DNA from: Bryoerythrophyllum caledonicum
Lineage: Eukaryota > Streptophyta > Bryopsida > Pottiales > Pottiaceae
Reading direction: 5' to 3'
Assembly (NCBI GenBank): GCA_963971425.1
Contig: OZ020518.1
Coordinates: 10,457,989-10,521,988, forward strand
Length of the DNA: 64,000 nucleotides
Part shown: piece by piece, positions 53,779 to 64,000 of the stretch
Position numbering within the stretch: position 1 is the first letter of the stretch
Layout of the letters: the number at the start of each line of letters is the position of its first letter
Translations under genes and position numbers: made by a program
The notes under the pieces: generated by a model
Databases searched by the model: none
Told to the model about the DNA's origin: nothing
The model's input: only the letters and a program-made list of their open reading frames with translations

Positions 53779-55973
53779 GATGAAGAGCACCAAACCACCA
53801 CCGCTAGATCGGTGCAAAAAGCTTGCAAAAGCTCGCGAAAGCGGCCGCAGAAACCACAAGCGAACAAGCAACGCAGCAATTGGCTTGGGTTAGCAATAAT
53901 GGCGGCCCGAGCTTGCGATTCCGGCGCTGGACCGGGTCGAAATTCTCGCCACGCCGCTCGAGGCTGAAATTCCTGCCTGCTCTTGCTCTTCTATCGCTTT
54001 GGGATGTCGCGACGCGCTGGCGGAATCTTTTGCTTTTTGGATGCCTTTTGTTCCCTGCTTCGTTCTTCTTGTCTGGGTGAGAATTAGTAGCTTTTCTGCG
54101 GAATACTTTACTTTTTCCTTCGCCTGGGGATACCGTTAAAAGTGTATTCCACATATGACCAAAATTTATGTACGTGATGTTGGTTCTCCATGCACCAACT
54201 TTCAAGCAATGAAGGGAGGTTTAAAAATCACCAAACCACATTTTGATTTTTGATTGATTCATTTTTGGGTAAACTGAATAATTTAAATGGTCAAACTAAA
54301 GATTGTGCTGTTTCTGGAAGAAGAAGGAAAGGAAATGAGAAAAATTTGAAGATCTCTACTTGTTACCAGGAAATGGAATCCGTTTTTTGAACTTTACCTT
54401 AAAAGCTGAGAATTTTTTTGCCATTAGAATGTACAGATGCAAAATTTCAACATCCAAGTGACGTCAAAGTCTACTAATTGTTGAAAAGCAAGGAAGAAGA
54501 AAAACATTTATCATCACTTCAAACTCTGTAATTTTTTTATCCATGTTGTCAACAATCAAAGAATATGTGGTTTTCTTGGTATATCTAGTTTGAGATCTTA
54601 TGGTTGGACATGGAAATAAGAACTTCATTATTCATTTCCACTCTTTGCACCAGACTGAGTAATTTTAGTGAAATACAGTCATGGTCCTTTACGGGTTGAA
54701 CATCACAGATTCACTTTGTTTCTACAAGTCAAATATCCATAAAATCTCAAAAATATGATGTTTTCAAGCATCCCCAATATCCAAAATTTCTGAACTATGA
54801 TGAAAAGTATCATCGAATAGATGGAGGACCTAGATGGAGTAACATGTCATTCCTTTGTAACTCAATCGAATGAAATACAGCAAGCCAAATCCATCCTATA
54901 TTTGTTAAGGCCTACAAACCTCATAAATTTTGCAAAACATCATTTACACGTCGGGTACATTTCATCACAACCACACTTCACAGAAATCACTCTAATTCTC
55001 CAATCCTTGCATTGATTTTGGTGACTTGATTTTGGTGACGCCGGTAGTGGCTTATCTTGCTCCGCCTCTAAATATTAGTGAGAACGTGATGAATCACCTA
55101 CAATCCTCTTCAAGCAGATTCTAGTGAGATAACCACGAAGATAGACTATTGAGTCGGCATGAGTGTGAGCGATCTTAACATGTGCTCCTTGCTGTGTGTG
55201 AAATATTAAACTCACTGCACAATGAGAGATTCACGGATGACACAGGATCCCTCTGTAAATTGAACTAGAGTCAAAGACGCTGACAAAGTGTGAAATCCAG
55301 ATTGGAATATTGAGATAGTTCCATTACAATTGCCAATGCAAGGAAGATGTGAGATCTAAGTGCCGCATCCAGCCTCATCTTTGACAAATGAGATTGGTAA
55401 CGGATTTCTGACGAGAAGCTGCAGCATAGACTTGACTTTTGCAAAGTAAAAATTGCCGAAGAGAAAAGCATGGATTCAGAAACAATTAATAACGGCGCAG
55501 TGATTGCTAATCTATTTACGTACCCTGCTGAAGATCAACAATATACGACTTGAATAGATGTCCCGAACGTCTCGTTACCTGGGTTGCAGTGTTTCTAGAA
55601 GTTTGATGCCAACAAGCATCAGGGTTAATAAAAATTTGAATAACAGCAAAATTGTCGGAAACACTTGTCCAATCACAGGTGAAAACTGAACGAACGTCCC
55701 AAGATAAAGAGTTTTCACTCTTTCACGGCCACTTCTGAGACAATGTTCACAAAGCTGTAGATTAAAAAACAAGCTGACGACCAAAACTTATCGAACAAAA
55801 CTGGTTTCAGTCTCTGTGGATTCCAAAATTCACCAAAAAAGAAAACACAAGAGGATCACAACGTTGCAATCTCCATTTCACGAAGGGTGAAGCACTTTAA
55901 AATATTTAAAACCGTGAGGATGGTAAAAATTACCAACCAGTCCACTCGTGCAAACGAAGGAGACTAGGTGACT
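53779..55973. other. Intergenic between SHMT and RPS11
   Basis: The first roughly 300 bp are GC-rich and probably form the SHMT promoter and 5' UTR. Positions 54230-54720 look like a very diverged copy of the satellite-related element (AAGTGACGTCAAAGTCTAC, CACTTCAAACTCTGTAAT). The rest has no recognised gene. Confidence 0.45.
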
Positions 55974-57269
55974 TTATACGGCTGTGAACACCTTCTTGTT
56001 GCCTCCATCAGAAGCGCCCATGGGGATCACCTTCAAGACGTTGAACCTCACAGTCTTGGAGAGAGGCCTGAGGAAGACGAGAACTCAATTTTAGAAAACA
56101 AAAATGAGCCTGAACTCCCTTAGAAATCCAGTTGACAAAATCAAACAGTCAATACTTAGAACATTAAGACATTCAATACAACCAGTCATAATAATTATCA
56201 TGTGTCGACCGGAATTAGATCTAACCTGCATTGGCCGACGATGACCTTGTCACCCTCCTTCACACGGAAAGCGGGAGAGACGTGGGCAGCCAAGTTGGAG
56301 TGCCTCTTCTCGTACCTGAAAAAAAGTCCGAAATAAGAGGCAGAAAACACAGTCCAATCACAGAAACATAAAACAAAGGGTAATTCACTATTTAGAAGTG
56401 TTTTGATAGTGATGTAGAGGCTTTATATCAATATTCACGTATAAATTACTGCCTTTGAAAAGACCAGGCTCACCTCTGGTACTTCCTAACGAAGTGGAGG
56501 TAATCCCGGCGAATGGTGATGGTGCGGGTCATCTTCGTGCAGTTCACGGTTCCGGTGAGGATGCGGCCACGGATGGAGACATCTCCGGTGAACGGGCACT
56601 TCTTGTCAATATAAGTACCTGCGCGCAAAAGTAACTCCTCAGAAAATGGCAAGGTAAACTCTAAACAACGTCTTGGGGTTGCAACTTCGCAAACCTAGAC
56701 AAATTGCGCCTTAAGCGTGACATAAGTAAGCAATCCAGAAGACCACAAGCTTACAAAAGAGTCCGAGACAACAAAGCTACTAATATCAACCAACATAGAT
56801 AAACGTAAACCCTAACGTCGACGTTCTGCAGACGCAGAAATTATCCCTCTCCGCTCTGAGAACAGATACAGGCACATCTGGATACTACAGCAGGTCGGAA
56901 AAAGATAGCCATCACGTCACAAACATAGAAAATCATGCTGTAGTTAATCGAGTTGCACTAAGGCAAAGAAAGAACAGATAAACCCTAAGCCATTGCGTAC
57001 CTTCAATAGCTTCACGGGGAGTCTTGAAGCCAAGACCTACATTCTTCCAGAACCGAGTTCCAGCCTTCCCCGGAGCCTTTCCCTTGGCCGACGCCTTGGA
57101 GCTGAGGAACACCTTAGGCTGCTTCAAAAACGACTTCTCGGTCTGCAAAACCCCAAACCCTCGTCAACAACATCACACCGAACCCCCGCCAAACCTAAGG
57201 GGAGGAAGTAAAAAAAAAGGAGACGGCAGTGCGTTTTCCGTGGAGAGGGATCGGTACCTGCTCCGCCAT
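55974..57269 (-). CDS. RPS11: 40S ribosomal protein S11 (uS17), complete, five exons
   Basis: Cytosolic small-subunit protein that binds 18S rRNA, bacterial S17 family. Exons: 57269-57258 (MAEQ only), 57142-57001, 56618-56474, 56315-56226, 56067-55974. All are GT-AG and in phase, giving 160 residues, the usual plant length. Family hallmarks are [29 protein letters not shown], the rRNA-binding [13 protein letters not shown], and [15 protein letters not shown] near the end. The frame is intact with no odd residues. The first exon codes only four residues. Just upstream the coding strand is pyrimidine-rich (57270-57330), as is common for translation-machinery genes. Confidence 0.97.
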
Positions 57270-58193
57270 GGTGCTCGAGCTTGAGAGCCGAGGAGCGAAG
57301 CGGGAGGCGGAAGGCGCAAGCTGCGAAATGCGAAAGAGAAAGCTCTTGAAGCGCGCGCGGCTCTTAGGGCTGTGGGAGCGGGGACAACGGTTCTAGGGCT
57401 CGACGGTTCCACTCCAGAACGCGTCTTCCTCTCTCGCGAGAAAAGTATCCTTCTGGGAACGCGGTTCTCGTTTCGCGGTTGTGGGAACGCGTCTGCCATT
57501 ACACGATCGACCGTTTCGCCCCAGAACATGTCTCCCTCTTCGTCTCTGTTCACACCCAATCGTTAGAATCGGTCCCCACGCATTCTTAGATTGACAATAC
57601 TTCTCCAATTCAATAACTTTTGGCTTTCACACAAAGTTGGAATAAATAAAAGTGAACGTAAAAAGAAGGTTCTAAAGATGAAATAATTCATATGAATAAT
57701 TTATATAAATTCACATGAACAATTTACAGAAATTCATATGAATAATTAATAAAAATTCATCTAAATTGTTCTTTAAAAGAGTAGTACACTAAGGATTGTT
57801 TTAGAAGTTTTCAAGAATTTAAAGGCAGTGTTGAAATAGAAGAGTTCGAATCATTGACACAATTACCGGATTCACAAATAAGTGCGGGTGACCAATCTCC
57901 AGAGGTGAGTTCAGTAACCCAGGTTCATATTTCGAGTCTAAATTACTTCATTTGTGAGAAAGAATATATGTTCTAGAGCACGCTAGGTCAATGCTCATTT
58001 CAATTTGGTCATTTGAGTTACTTAGTTTTTTGTATGGATTGTAGAGCTTCTGTTCTAAGGGTACCCCCTATCGCTTTAGTGTAGAATACACTAAATACGA
58101 AGCCATACAATAATTGCAAAATTTGCAATTATTGTAATTACATAACAATGCACCATATGGGTATTCAAGAAAGGATTGCAATGTATTTTCATA

Positions 58194-58551
58194 TAAGGTA
58201 AGCCCCCCTAAAACCGACAAGTTAAGGAATGTACATATATGGATAGAGGAGATAATTATACTATTATTTTTCAGTGATAGCCAATAGAATTGCAATTCCA
58301 ACCCAAGTGATTCCATGTTTTTTTGATGAAAATTGAATTAGTTATGAATTTTCAAAGTGTGCAGCTATGTTTAGTGGGAAGCCAGCAGTAGGTACCCCCC
58401 ATAACCAACGATCAAAAGCAAGGGTCTTGACTAATAGCAAACCTCCATTTGGAGGTGAGTTGGTGGTAATGGGATGGAAGAGGGTTGGATATACCCCAAT
58501 TTTGTGGGCGTTGGCTATGGATTTTTGTTGGTTATGGGGGGGCTTACCTTA
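58194..58551 (+). mobile_element. MITE with 15-bp inverted ends and TA duplication
   Basis: Starts TAAGGTAAGCCCCCC and ends GGGGGGCTTACCTTA, exact inverted complements, each bounded by TA. The length is 358 bp, non-coding. A second copy is at 47003-47340. TA duplication suggests the Tc1/mariner type. Confidence 0.85.
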
Positions 58552-59099
58552 ATTGTGTGCATTTAGTATATGTATAGTTCAAGAAAATTCATACATGAAC
58601 ACATTTAGTGTATCTTTAGAACAAGAAGATCTAGGCGATCATCTGGTGTAGATCATACTAGGCGATCATCTGATTTAGTGTAGATCTAGTGATCATTCAG
58701 AATGGAAGTAGGGTTTTGTCTACATGCCGTGGCCTTGGCCGGCTAATCTCTCTTGCCGCACGTCCGCCGTCTTCTGATTTGAGTTTCTGTAAGAGCTCTT
58801 GCGGGCCGAGTTTGCATGTACCTTGGAACGATTGCAGACTGTTGTCTTGAGGTTGGAGTGCTTCTCGTTACCGAGGATCTAAATTCGTGAGCTTGCATTG
58901 CTTGTCGTTGCTTGTCGTTGCTAGTCTAGATTTTGAGAAGGTTTCCTGCAACGTGAATGTAGTGCCGATATGCTGTATGCGACGTCAGTGTAGATCTGAT
59001 ATGCCTAGATCGATGTTGTTTTTGTATCCTGCATCTCGTGAGTTTTGTGGCACGTGGGTACGCAATGGCCTGAAGTGCTGGTGAGGATGCTGGACCTCG

Positions 59100-59215
59100 T
59101 TTACGAGGATGCTTTGTATAAGTTGATAAGTTGATGAGGATGCTTTGTTTAAGTTGATAAGTTGATGGTGCTTTGTTTAAGTTCATAAGTTGATGAGGAT
59201 ACTTCATTTAAGTTT
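59100..59215. repeat. Short minisatellite
   Basis: About four imperfect copies of a roughly 30-bp unit around GATGCTTTGTTTAAGTTGAT followed by AAGTTGATGA. Confidence 0.8.
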
Positions 59216-59673
59216 GTGTCAAAAAATCCTCCTCGGTACCGAGGATCTTGTATGATGGTTTTTGGGAGATTGTAGAGAGTACTAAGCCTGGTTTTCTGCA
59301 ATGACTGAAGATTGTTTAGTTTCCTGCGATGACTGAATATCGTTTGTCATTTAATGGTTTTTTCAGTTCAGGTTTGATCAACTAGGCCACTGACTGATCT
59401 TCGAAGCATCTGGATTTGTCCTCCTCGGTACCGAGGATCTAGTTTGAAGGAATTTGGTTTCTTATCTCATCACTAATCGTGGATTTCAAACTGACTGATT
59501 ATTTTTTGCTTAAGGTTGCATGATCTTTAGGTCCAGTATCGTAGCAAGTTCGCAGGTGTGTTAGCAAACTGTTGCATCCTTCTTGTTGTCATGTAAAGCA
59601 AGGTTGAACTCCTATTTGGAGGTTGGTGTTTGTCATGGTGATCGACCTCATTTCGGTTCGGTTTTTCTTGTAG

Positions 59674-61457
59674 ATGGGGACTGAAGAAGGTGTTGCAATC
59701 GATTCCCTATTACTTGGGGTTGGATCTCAGCAGATGGAGATTGTTTCGGGTGACTCCATTTCGGCGCATGTGGAAACCCCTACTGATGGCGACGGAGTGC
59801 ATGTGGAGATGAAAACTTGTGCCGGAAATGTGGAGAGCACGGTGGAAGATAGAATGGGTGGACTAAGCATCAATGAGGCCGAGAATGCCTTCAGGGTGAG
59901 GGGGAAGTTGGATTCCATTTCTATTATCCAGGAATTACGCTTCAAGCCCATAAGTTCCTCCCGACTCAGGATCCCACTTTGTAGAATGATTCCTTTGCCG
60001 TTAGTCGGTCTTCTCCTCCACTCTGACGTTAAACGACTAGAGTCAGAATTTGTCCACGGATACTGTGAAGGCGACAGGGTATTTTATGTGTCACTAACGG
60101 ATGACTCCGAGAAGACTCACCTTGTCACAGAGGAGATTATGGAGACATGGATATGCACTGGCTTCAAGAGGATGCGGCCTTTGAGGAGTTTTTATCAGCA
60201 GACAAGAATTTGTCTTCTCTTGTGGGTTATATATTCTATATTTGGGACGGAAATCACAGGTTCCAGTCGTGGTTTTCTTATATTTCTCGTTTGCACAGTG
60301 AGGAGAAAGATTGGTACTATTTAGTGGATTCTATTCTACTTTCGTCAAAGGGCAGTACAGATGTCCTTCTGAACGCGATGAATGATGTGAACAAGTATGA
60401 ATATCGAATTACATGTTATTAATATGTCAAAGATAAGTCGGTTCTAAATTTTTAACTTCATTTGCATCTTTATGCAGGTCCACTGAAAATGCGCACATAA
60501 AGACTAACCTTGTGCACAAATTGCATCGAATTAATACTTATGGTGTTATAAAGTTACCGGATTTTAAGATCTATTGACTCCAGATGAATAAATTGCGTGC
60601 GAGACTCACCAAAGATCCTATCATTGGTATTCATTGACATCGGATGTGTTCATCAAATTTATAAACCGAGTGAGTATTACTTTTGCACTCGTGAAGATGA
60701 AGTGTTCATATGATTTTTATTAATCCTAATTATTGTCTTGAGCTTTACAACAAGAGGTATCTGCTGCAGCGGATGGGGCAGCAAGATTATACTTGGAGAA
60801 GATTGAGAAGGCAGAATAAAATGCACGGGGCATTCACGCAGCAATGAATACTGCCTCTAACGCAAAAGTGAAGTCTAACTAACGTACAAAGTTTGACAAG
60901 ATGGTTTCGATTGCCAATCCCAAACACGACCCAAAGTTTCTTGAAGCGGTATGTAATTTTTTCTTAAATTTGATATGAATTGTATTCCATTATTCTGAGT
61001 TGGACCTTTATGTTTGAACATCAGATTAACTACCATAGGAGTCACTTTGAAAAGCCGGAGATATCAATAGAGAAGCTCCAGAAGATCTCATTGTCATCTG
61101 TTGAACCCGTGTTCAAAGTAAAGTGGTTGAATTGGTGGAACTCCGGAGACTTGAATCGCGTAGCTCTACGATTCCTAGCGGTTGGTGTTATAGATGAGAA
61201 ACTTGAAGCGTGGTTGGTCAAGGCAGCCTTCTGGGCAGAGGTGAGTGTATGAAGTGAATATCTTTTTGTATTCTTATTGAGCCTTCAGAATTATTGAGTG
61301 TCAGAATCATAGTTCTTGATATTCTAATGGTTTGAAATTTGTAGTTGGAGTTCGCCACTGTGGAAGCTGTCAAGGACACTATGAATTCGGGGCACATCGT
61401 AATTGACTGGAGAGCAAGAGATGATGTGGACGAAATAGAAGAATACATCAAGATGTG
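59674..61457 (+). pseudogene. Decayed gene with ParB/Srx-like DGNHR motif
   Basis: The first coding exon starts at an ATG right after a TTGTAG acceptor (59674) and runs to about 60394. Its frame slips by one base near 60150 (EEIMETW, then DMHWLQEDAAFEEF). The second half reads YIFYIWDGNHRFQSW; W-D-G-N-H-R resembles the D-G-x-H-R signature of the ParB/sulfiredoxin fold. Later exons fit splice sites at about 60478-60669, 60755-60948, 61025-61240 (KWLNWWNSGDLNR) and 61345-61457, ending EEYIKM and a stop. In-frame stops occur at 60575 and twice in the third of these exons set. It is therefore a relic, or a gene with assembly errors. The function is unknown. The convergent neighbour is methylase-like. 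Confidence 0.55.
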
Positions 61458-62180
61458 ATGCACCATACTATGGGATCTCGCATTCTATGGGGAAAGCTCT
61501 TCCATGAGCCTGGAGCGGGGAGCAGGGAGCAAGGAGCAGGGAAGAAGGGAGCGGGGAGCGTGGATTCAATGGAAATTTACAAAAATAAGTATATTCTCTT
61601 AGAGGTGGACCACAAAAACCAAGAGAATCATGGAGTCCCTATTACCGCGGAATTGAATATAAGGTAACATAGACTTCTCAAAGATTTAAAAAAACACGGT
61701 TTAGGGGAAAATATAATATCTCAAAAATGATGATACTTTTACTACTATACAGAATATAATATTATACACTATCAGAACTCAGAAGTTCTGATTTTGAACT
61801 ATGAATAAAACTTCCACCTAATTCCTATTTCCAATCTACAAAGTAATTAATATAACTAAAATTTCAGAATATTGAGTAAAATATGTTTTCTACAATTATA
61901 CGAACATCCGCGAATTTGGACAAAGCCATTGTACGAACACATTAAAGCAAATCTCAGCAAAATTGCATAGAAACTAATCAAGCAACATGCAAATTTCTAA
62001 AAGTTCAATAGACTCTTGGTAAAGAAAAATGAACTGAGGTTGGAAACAGAAAAGTATAAAACCAAAGTAGTGGCCCTTGTAGTCTCACTACTACAATATA
62101 TATAGAGGTATAACATATTTCACCATAAAATAGCTGGTGAAACTCAAAATCGTTGACAAAAACAACTTAGTAACTACATA
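61458..62180. other. Gap between convergent relic genes, with purine minisatellite
   Basis: Positions 61505-61562 hold an imperfect purine-rich repeat of GGGAGCA/GGAGCGG. The rest is AT-rich with no gene. Confidence 0.6.
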
Positions 62181-64000
62181 CTACTGCCTAGATAAAGATG
62201 AACTGAAAGTACCTCTCTGAAAGGAACTATGAGAACGACGTGGAGATAGTGAACACATAGTAGTAGATGAATGTGAAGAGTAATCCGAGCTAACATCCCC
62301 ACTCACAATAGAAGGTTCGAGAAATGGAACATCCTCTGCAGCCGACACATCCAAATATTTCAACACCCTAGGATCACCTACATAGCACGAAGAACGAAAA
62401 TAAGTAGAGGAGGTAATAAGAGAGGCCTGAGCTAACGCCTCAACATATACAGGTAAGTGGAAAGACTTCTCCGGGGACAAGCATGAAAGGTCATGAAGGA
62501 TGCGCTCTCCATGTCTAGGGATCTTTACACGTGAGCTGTAGCCAAAAATCAGAGCAAGGTAAGAAACAAAAAACATACAGAACTAAAAAATATAAATATA
62601 ATGAACTAAGAAAATCAATATCCAATGCAAGACTTACGTACAGAATCGATTTCGTGGAACTATATCAATCATTGGTTCATCTTTTTCTACCGGTTCTTCA
62701 TCATTATCACCATTGGACTGCCCTACATAAATGCGCTGCTTTTTCAAGCCTTCACTTACACCCTGGACAATAAGCGGCTGCAGAATTGAGTTGAAAATTT
62801 CACCATCGTCCTCCAATGCCGCAACATGGCAACCCGCCTTGCGACAAGCATGAATGGAGGCGCCTGCCAATGGAAATGGCAAATGAAAGTATAAGTAAAA
62901 TGACAAGCATGTAAGTTCCAAGATTACATCAGAAGAAATTAGAGAATTGGCACCATACCAGTAGAAGCAATACAATCAAGCACAATGTCTCCAACATGAG
63001 TAGTAGCCTCTATCAACATTTGAAGGAGAATAGGGTCCTTCTCTCGTGCCCCTCTCCATGGAATTGTGTCATGCATAAGCTGTGAGTCCTTTGTAACGAC
63101 ATTGTGGAGCACATCATCTGCCACAATATCCATGCCAACTTCCTCCAATTCTTGAACAGGTTTCAGGGCAAATAGAGATGGTGTGGAGCCCGGGATATTG
63201 CGAACAAGCAATTTGATGCCAAATCAAAGAGCCTGCGAAAAAAAGCCATGCAAAACTCAAACGAATTGAATTGTAACTACAAGATTCATTCCAAAACAGA
63301 AAAATTAAAATGCTAATTATAAGAGAATTCATACCGTTTTTGAGGGGTCCTTGGCACTTGTCAAGCGCAAGCGATTGACACCCATCCACTCCTTAAAAAC
63401 TCTGAAGCGATATGCTTTCATATAACCCTTCAGTTTAGAGTTCAAACCAGGATCGTCAGCATGAAAAATTAACATGCTGCCATCATTATGAATATGATTA
63501 TTGGCAAAATCAAATGCCAAATCCACAAAGCTTTCATGAAGAACATTCCAAGGAGGAATAGATGGAGAAATATTTGGGACTAGCAAGTTCTCTGGAACAT
63601 CAACAACCATCAAATCCACACTAGATGTCTTCTCGGGATGCCCTGGGAAATGGCGGGGACGATCTAGCTTGTGCTGATAGAAAACAACGAGTTAGAAAGT
63701 AAATCAACAGAAACTTGAAGTATAACATAAAAAGAAACGAAGGCAGTGGATTACCTTGTCAAGAAACGCATGTAAATCTGTCCATGCCGTAGGAAATGTG
63801 TTGAACTTTGTAAGGTGAGCATCAATGGAGAGCAGGGAGCCATTGATAACACACTCATCCACAGACTGAGTGTATTGAGCACTATCCTTGAGCGCATGAG
63901 AAATACCTAGAAGTAGCCTAGACATAGAAAGCCCTACAAACGTGGCGTCTTGTTTAAGACGCAAACGAGATAACGAATCAGAAGAGGTAGGGGATACACC
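62181..64000 (-). pseudogene. Permuted (beta-class) DNA methylase-like gene, 5' end outside window, premature stop
   Basis: Exons: from beyond 64000 to 63755, 63673-63335, 63232-62959, 62863-62638, 62535-62181, all GT-AG and in phase. Domain order: helical region (LRLKQDATFVGLSMS), then DLMVVDVPENL where beta-class N4/N6 methylases have their D-P-P-Y motif IV. Next comes GSMLIFHADD, a middle region with PWRGAREKDPILLQMLIEAT, and lastly GDIVLDCIASTGAS, the place of motif I (D-x-F-x-G-x-G-T). Both motifs are degenerate (DVPE; CIASTG), so catalysis is doubtful. The third listed exon opens with an in-frame TGA (63224-63226), explained by CGA to TGA. A Ser-rich tail ends the protein. The fold assignment is by motif pattern only. 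Confidence 0.55.

Larger units (their letters stand above)
57270..59673. other. Intergenic right of RPS11
   Basis: GC-rich RPS11 promoter region to about 57570, then AT-rich DNA, a MITE (58194-58551) and 58600-59673. The last part carries repeated CTCGGTACCGAGGATCT motifs (59228, 59420; half site at 58870) and a 30-bp minisatellite (59100-59215). The region just before 59674 ends in a TTGTAG acceptor and may contain 5' untranslated exons of the following gene. Confidence 0.45.

Overview
The window is nuclear DNA of a land plant. The evidence is intron-rich genes with canonical GT-AG splice sites and plant-type proteins: a mitochondrial-type serine hydroxymethyltransferase, a 160-residue cytosolic ribosomal protein S11 (uS17) and a serine carboxypeptidase-like protein. 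Miniature transposons, foldback elements and microsatellites are dense. The methylase-like families at the right end hint at a seed-free plant, but the sequence alone does not settle this.

Layout. Positions 1-4880 hold the possible tail of an unknown minus-strand gene, a (TTACTAC)n heptamer array invaded by a TA-flanked MITE, and otherwise unassigned DNA. Positions 4881-33569 form one giant inverted repeat. Each arm holds a tandem array of a 1948-bp unit: about 3.9 units on the left (5655-13259) and about 6.9 units in opposite orientation on the right (19452-32858). The arms also share their outer flanks (including an AT microsatellite) and inner flanks. They enclose a non-symmetric 3.5-kb spacer. 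Part of the 1948-bp unit is related to a dispersed element. The best copy of that element (36780-37720) has 16-bp inverted ends and sits between TTAA sites. It lies inside a decayed non-LTR retrotransposon relic (36360-38225), which a small element with a 15-bp target duplication has also entered.

The gene-bearing part lies to the right, mostly on the minus strand: a complete nine-exon serine carboxypeptidase-like gene (41269-46374), a 15-exon mitochondrial SHMT gene (49732-53778) and a five-exon RPS11 gene (55974-57269). I rebuilt all exon junctions by hand. SCPL and RPS11 keep an open frame throughout. SHMT does so except for exon 7, whose length of 83 nt breaks the frame, and exon 9 carries a 12-bp tandem duplication in a highly conserved stretch. 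SHMT therefore looks either recently disabled or mis-assembled.

The last 4.3 kb hold two convergent, decayed multi-exon genes. The plus-strand one (59674-61457) carries a ParB/Srx-like D-G-N-H-R motif. The minus-strand one (62181 to beyond the window) resembles a permuted (beta-class) N4/N6 DNA methylase with degenerate motifs and a premature stop. The strongest candidates for something undescribed are the giant palindromic satellite built partly from a TTAA-type element, with a TATA box and GGNCCC palindromes in every unit, and the ParB-like and methylase-like pair. No operon-like cooperation applies here; the genes are independent.
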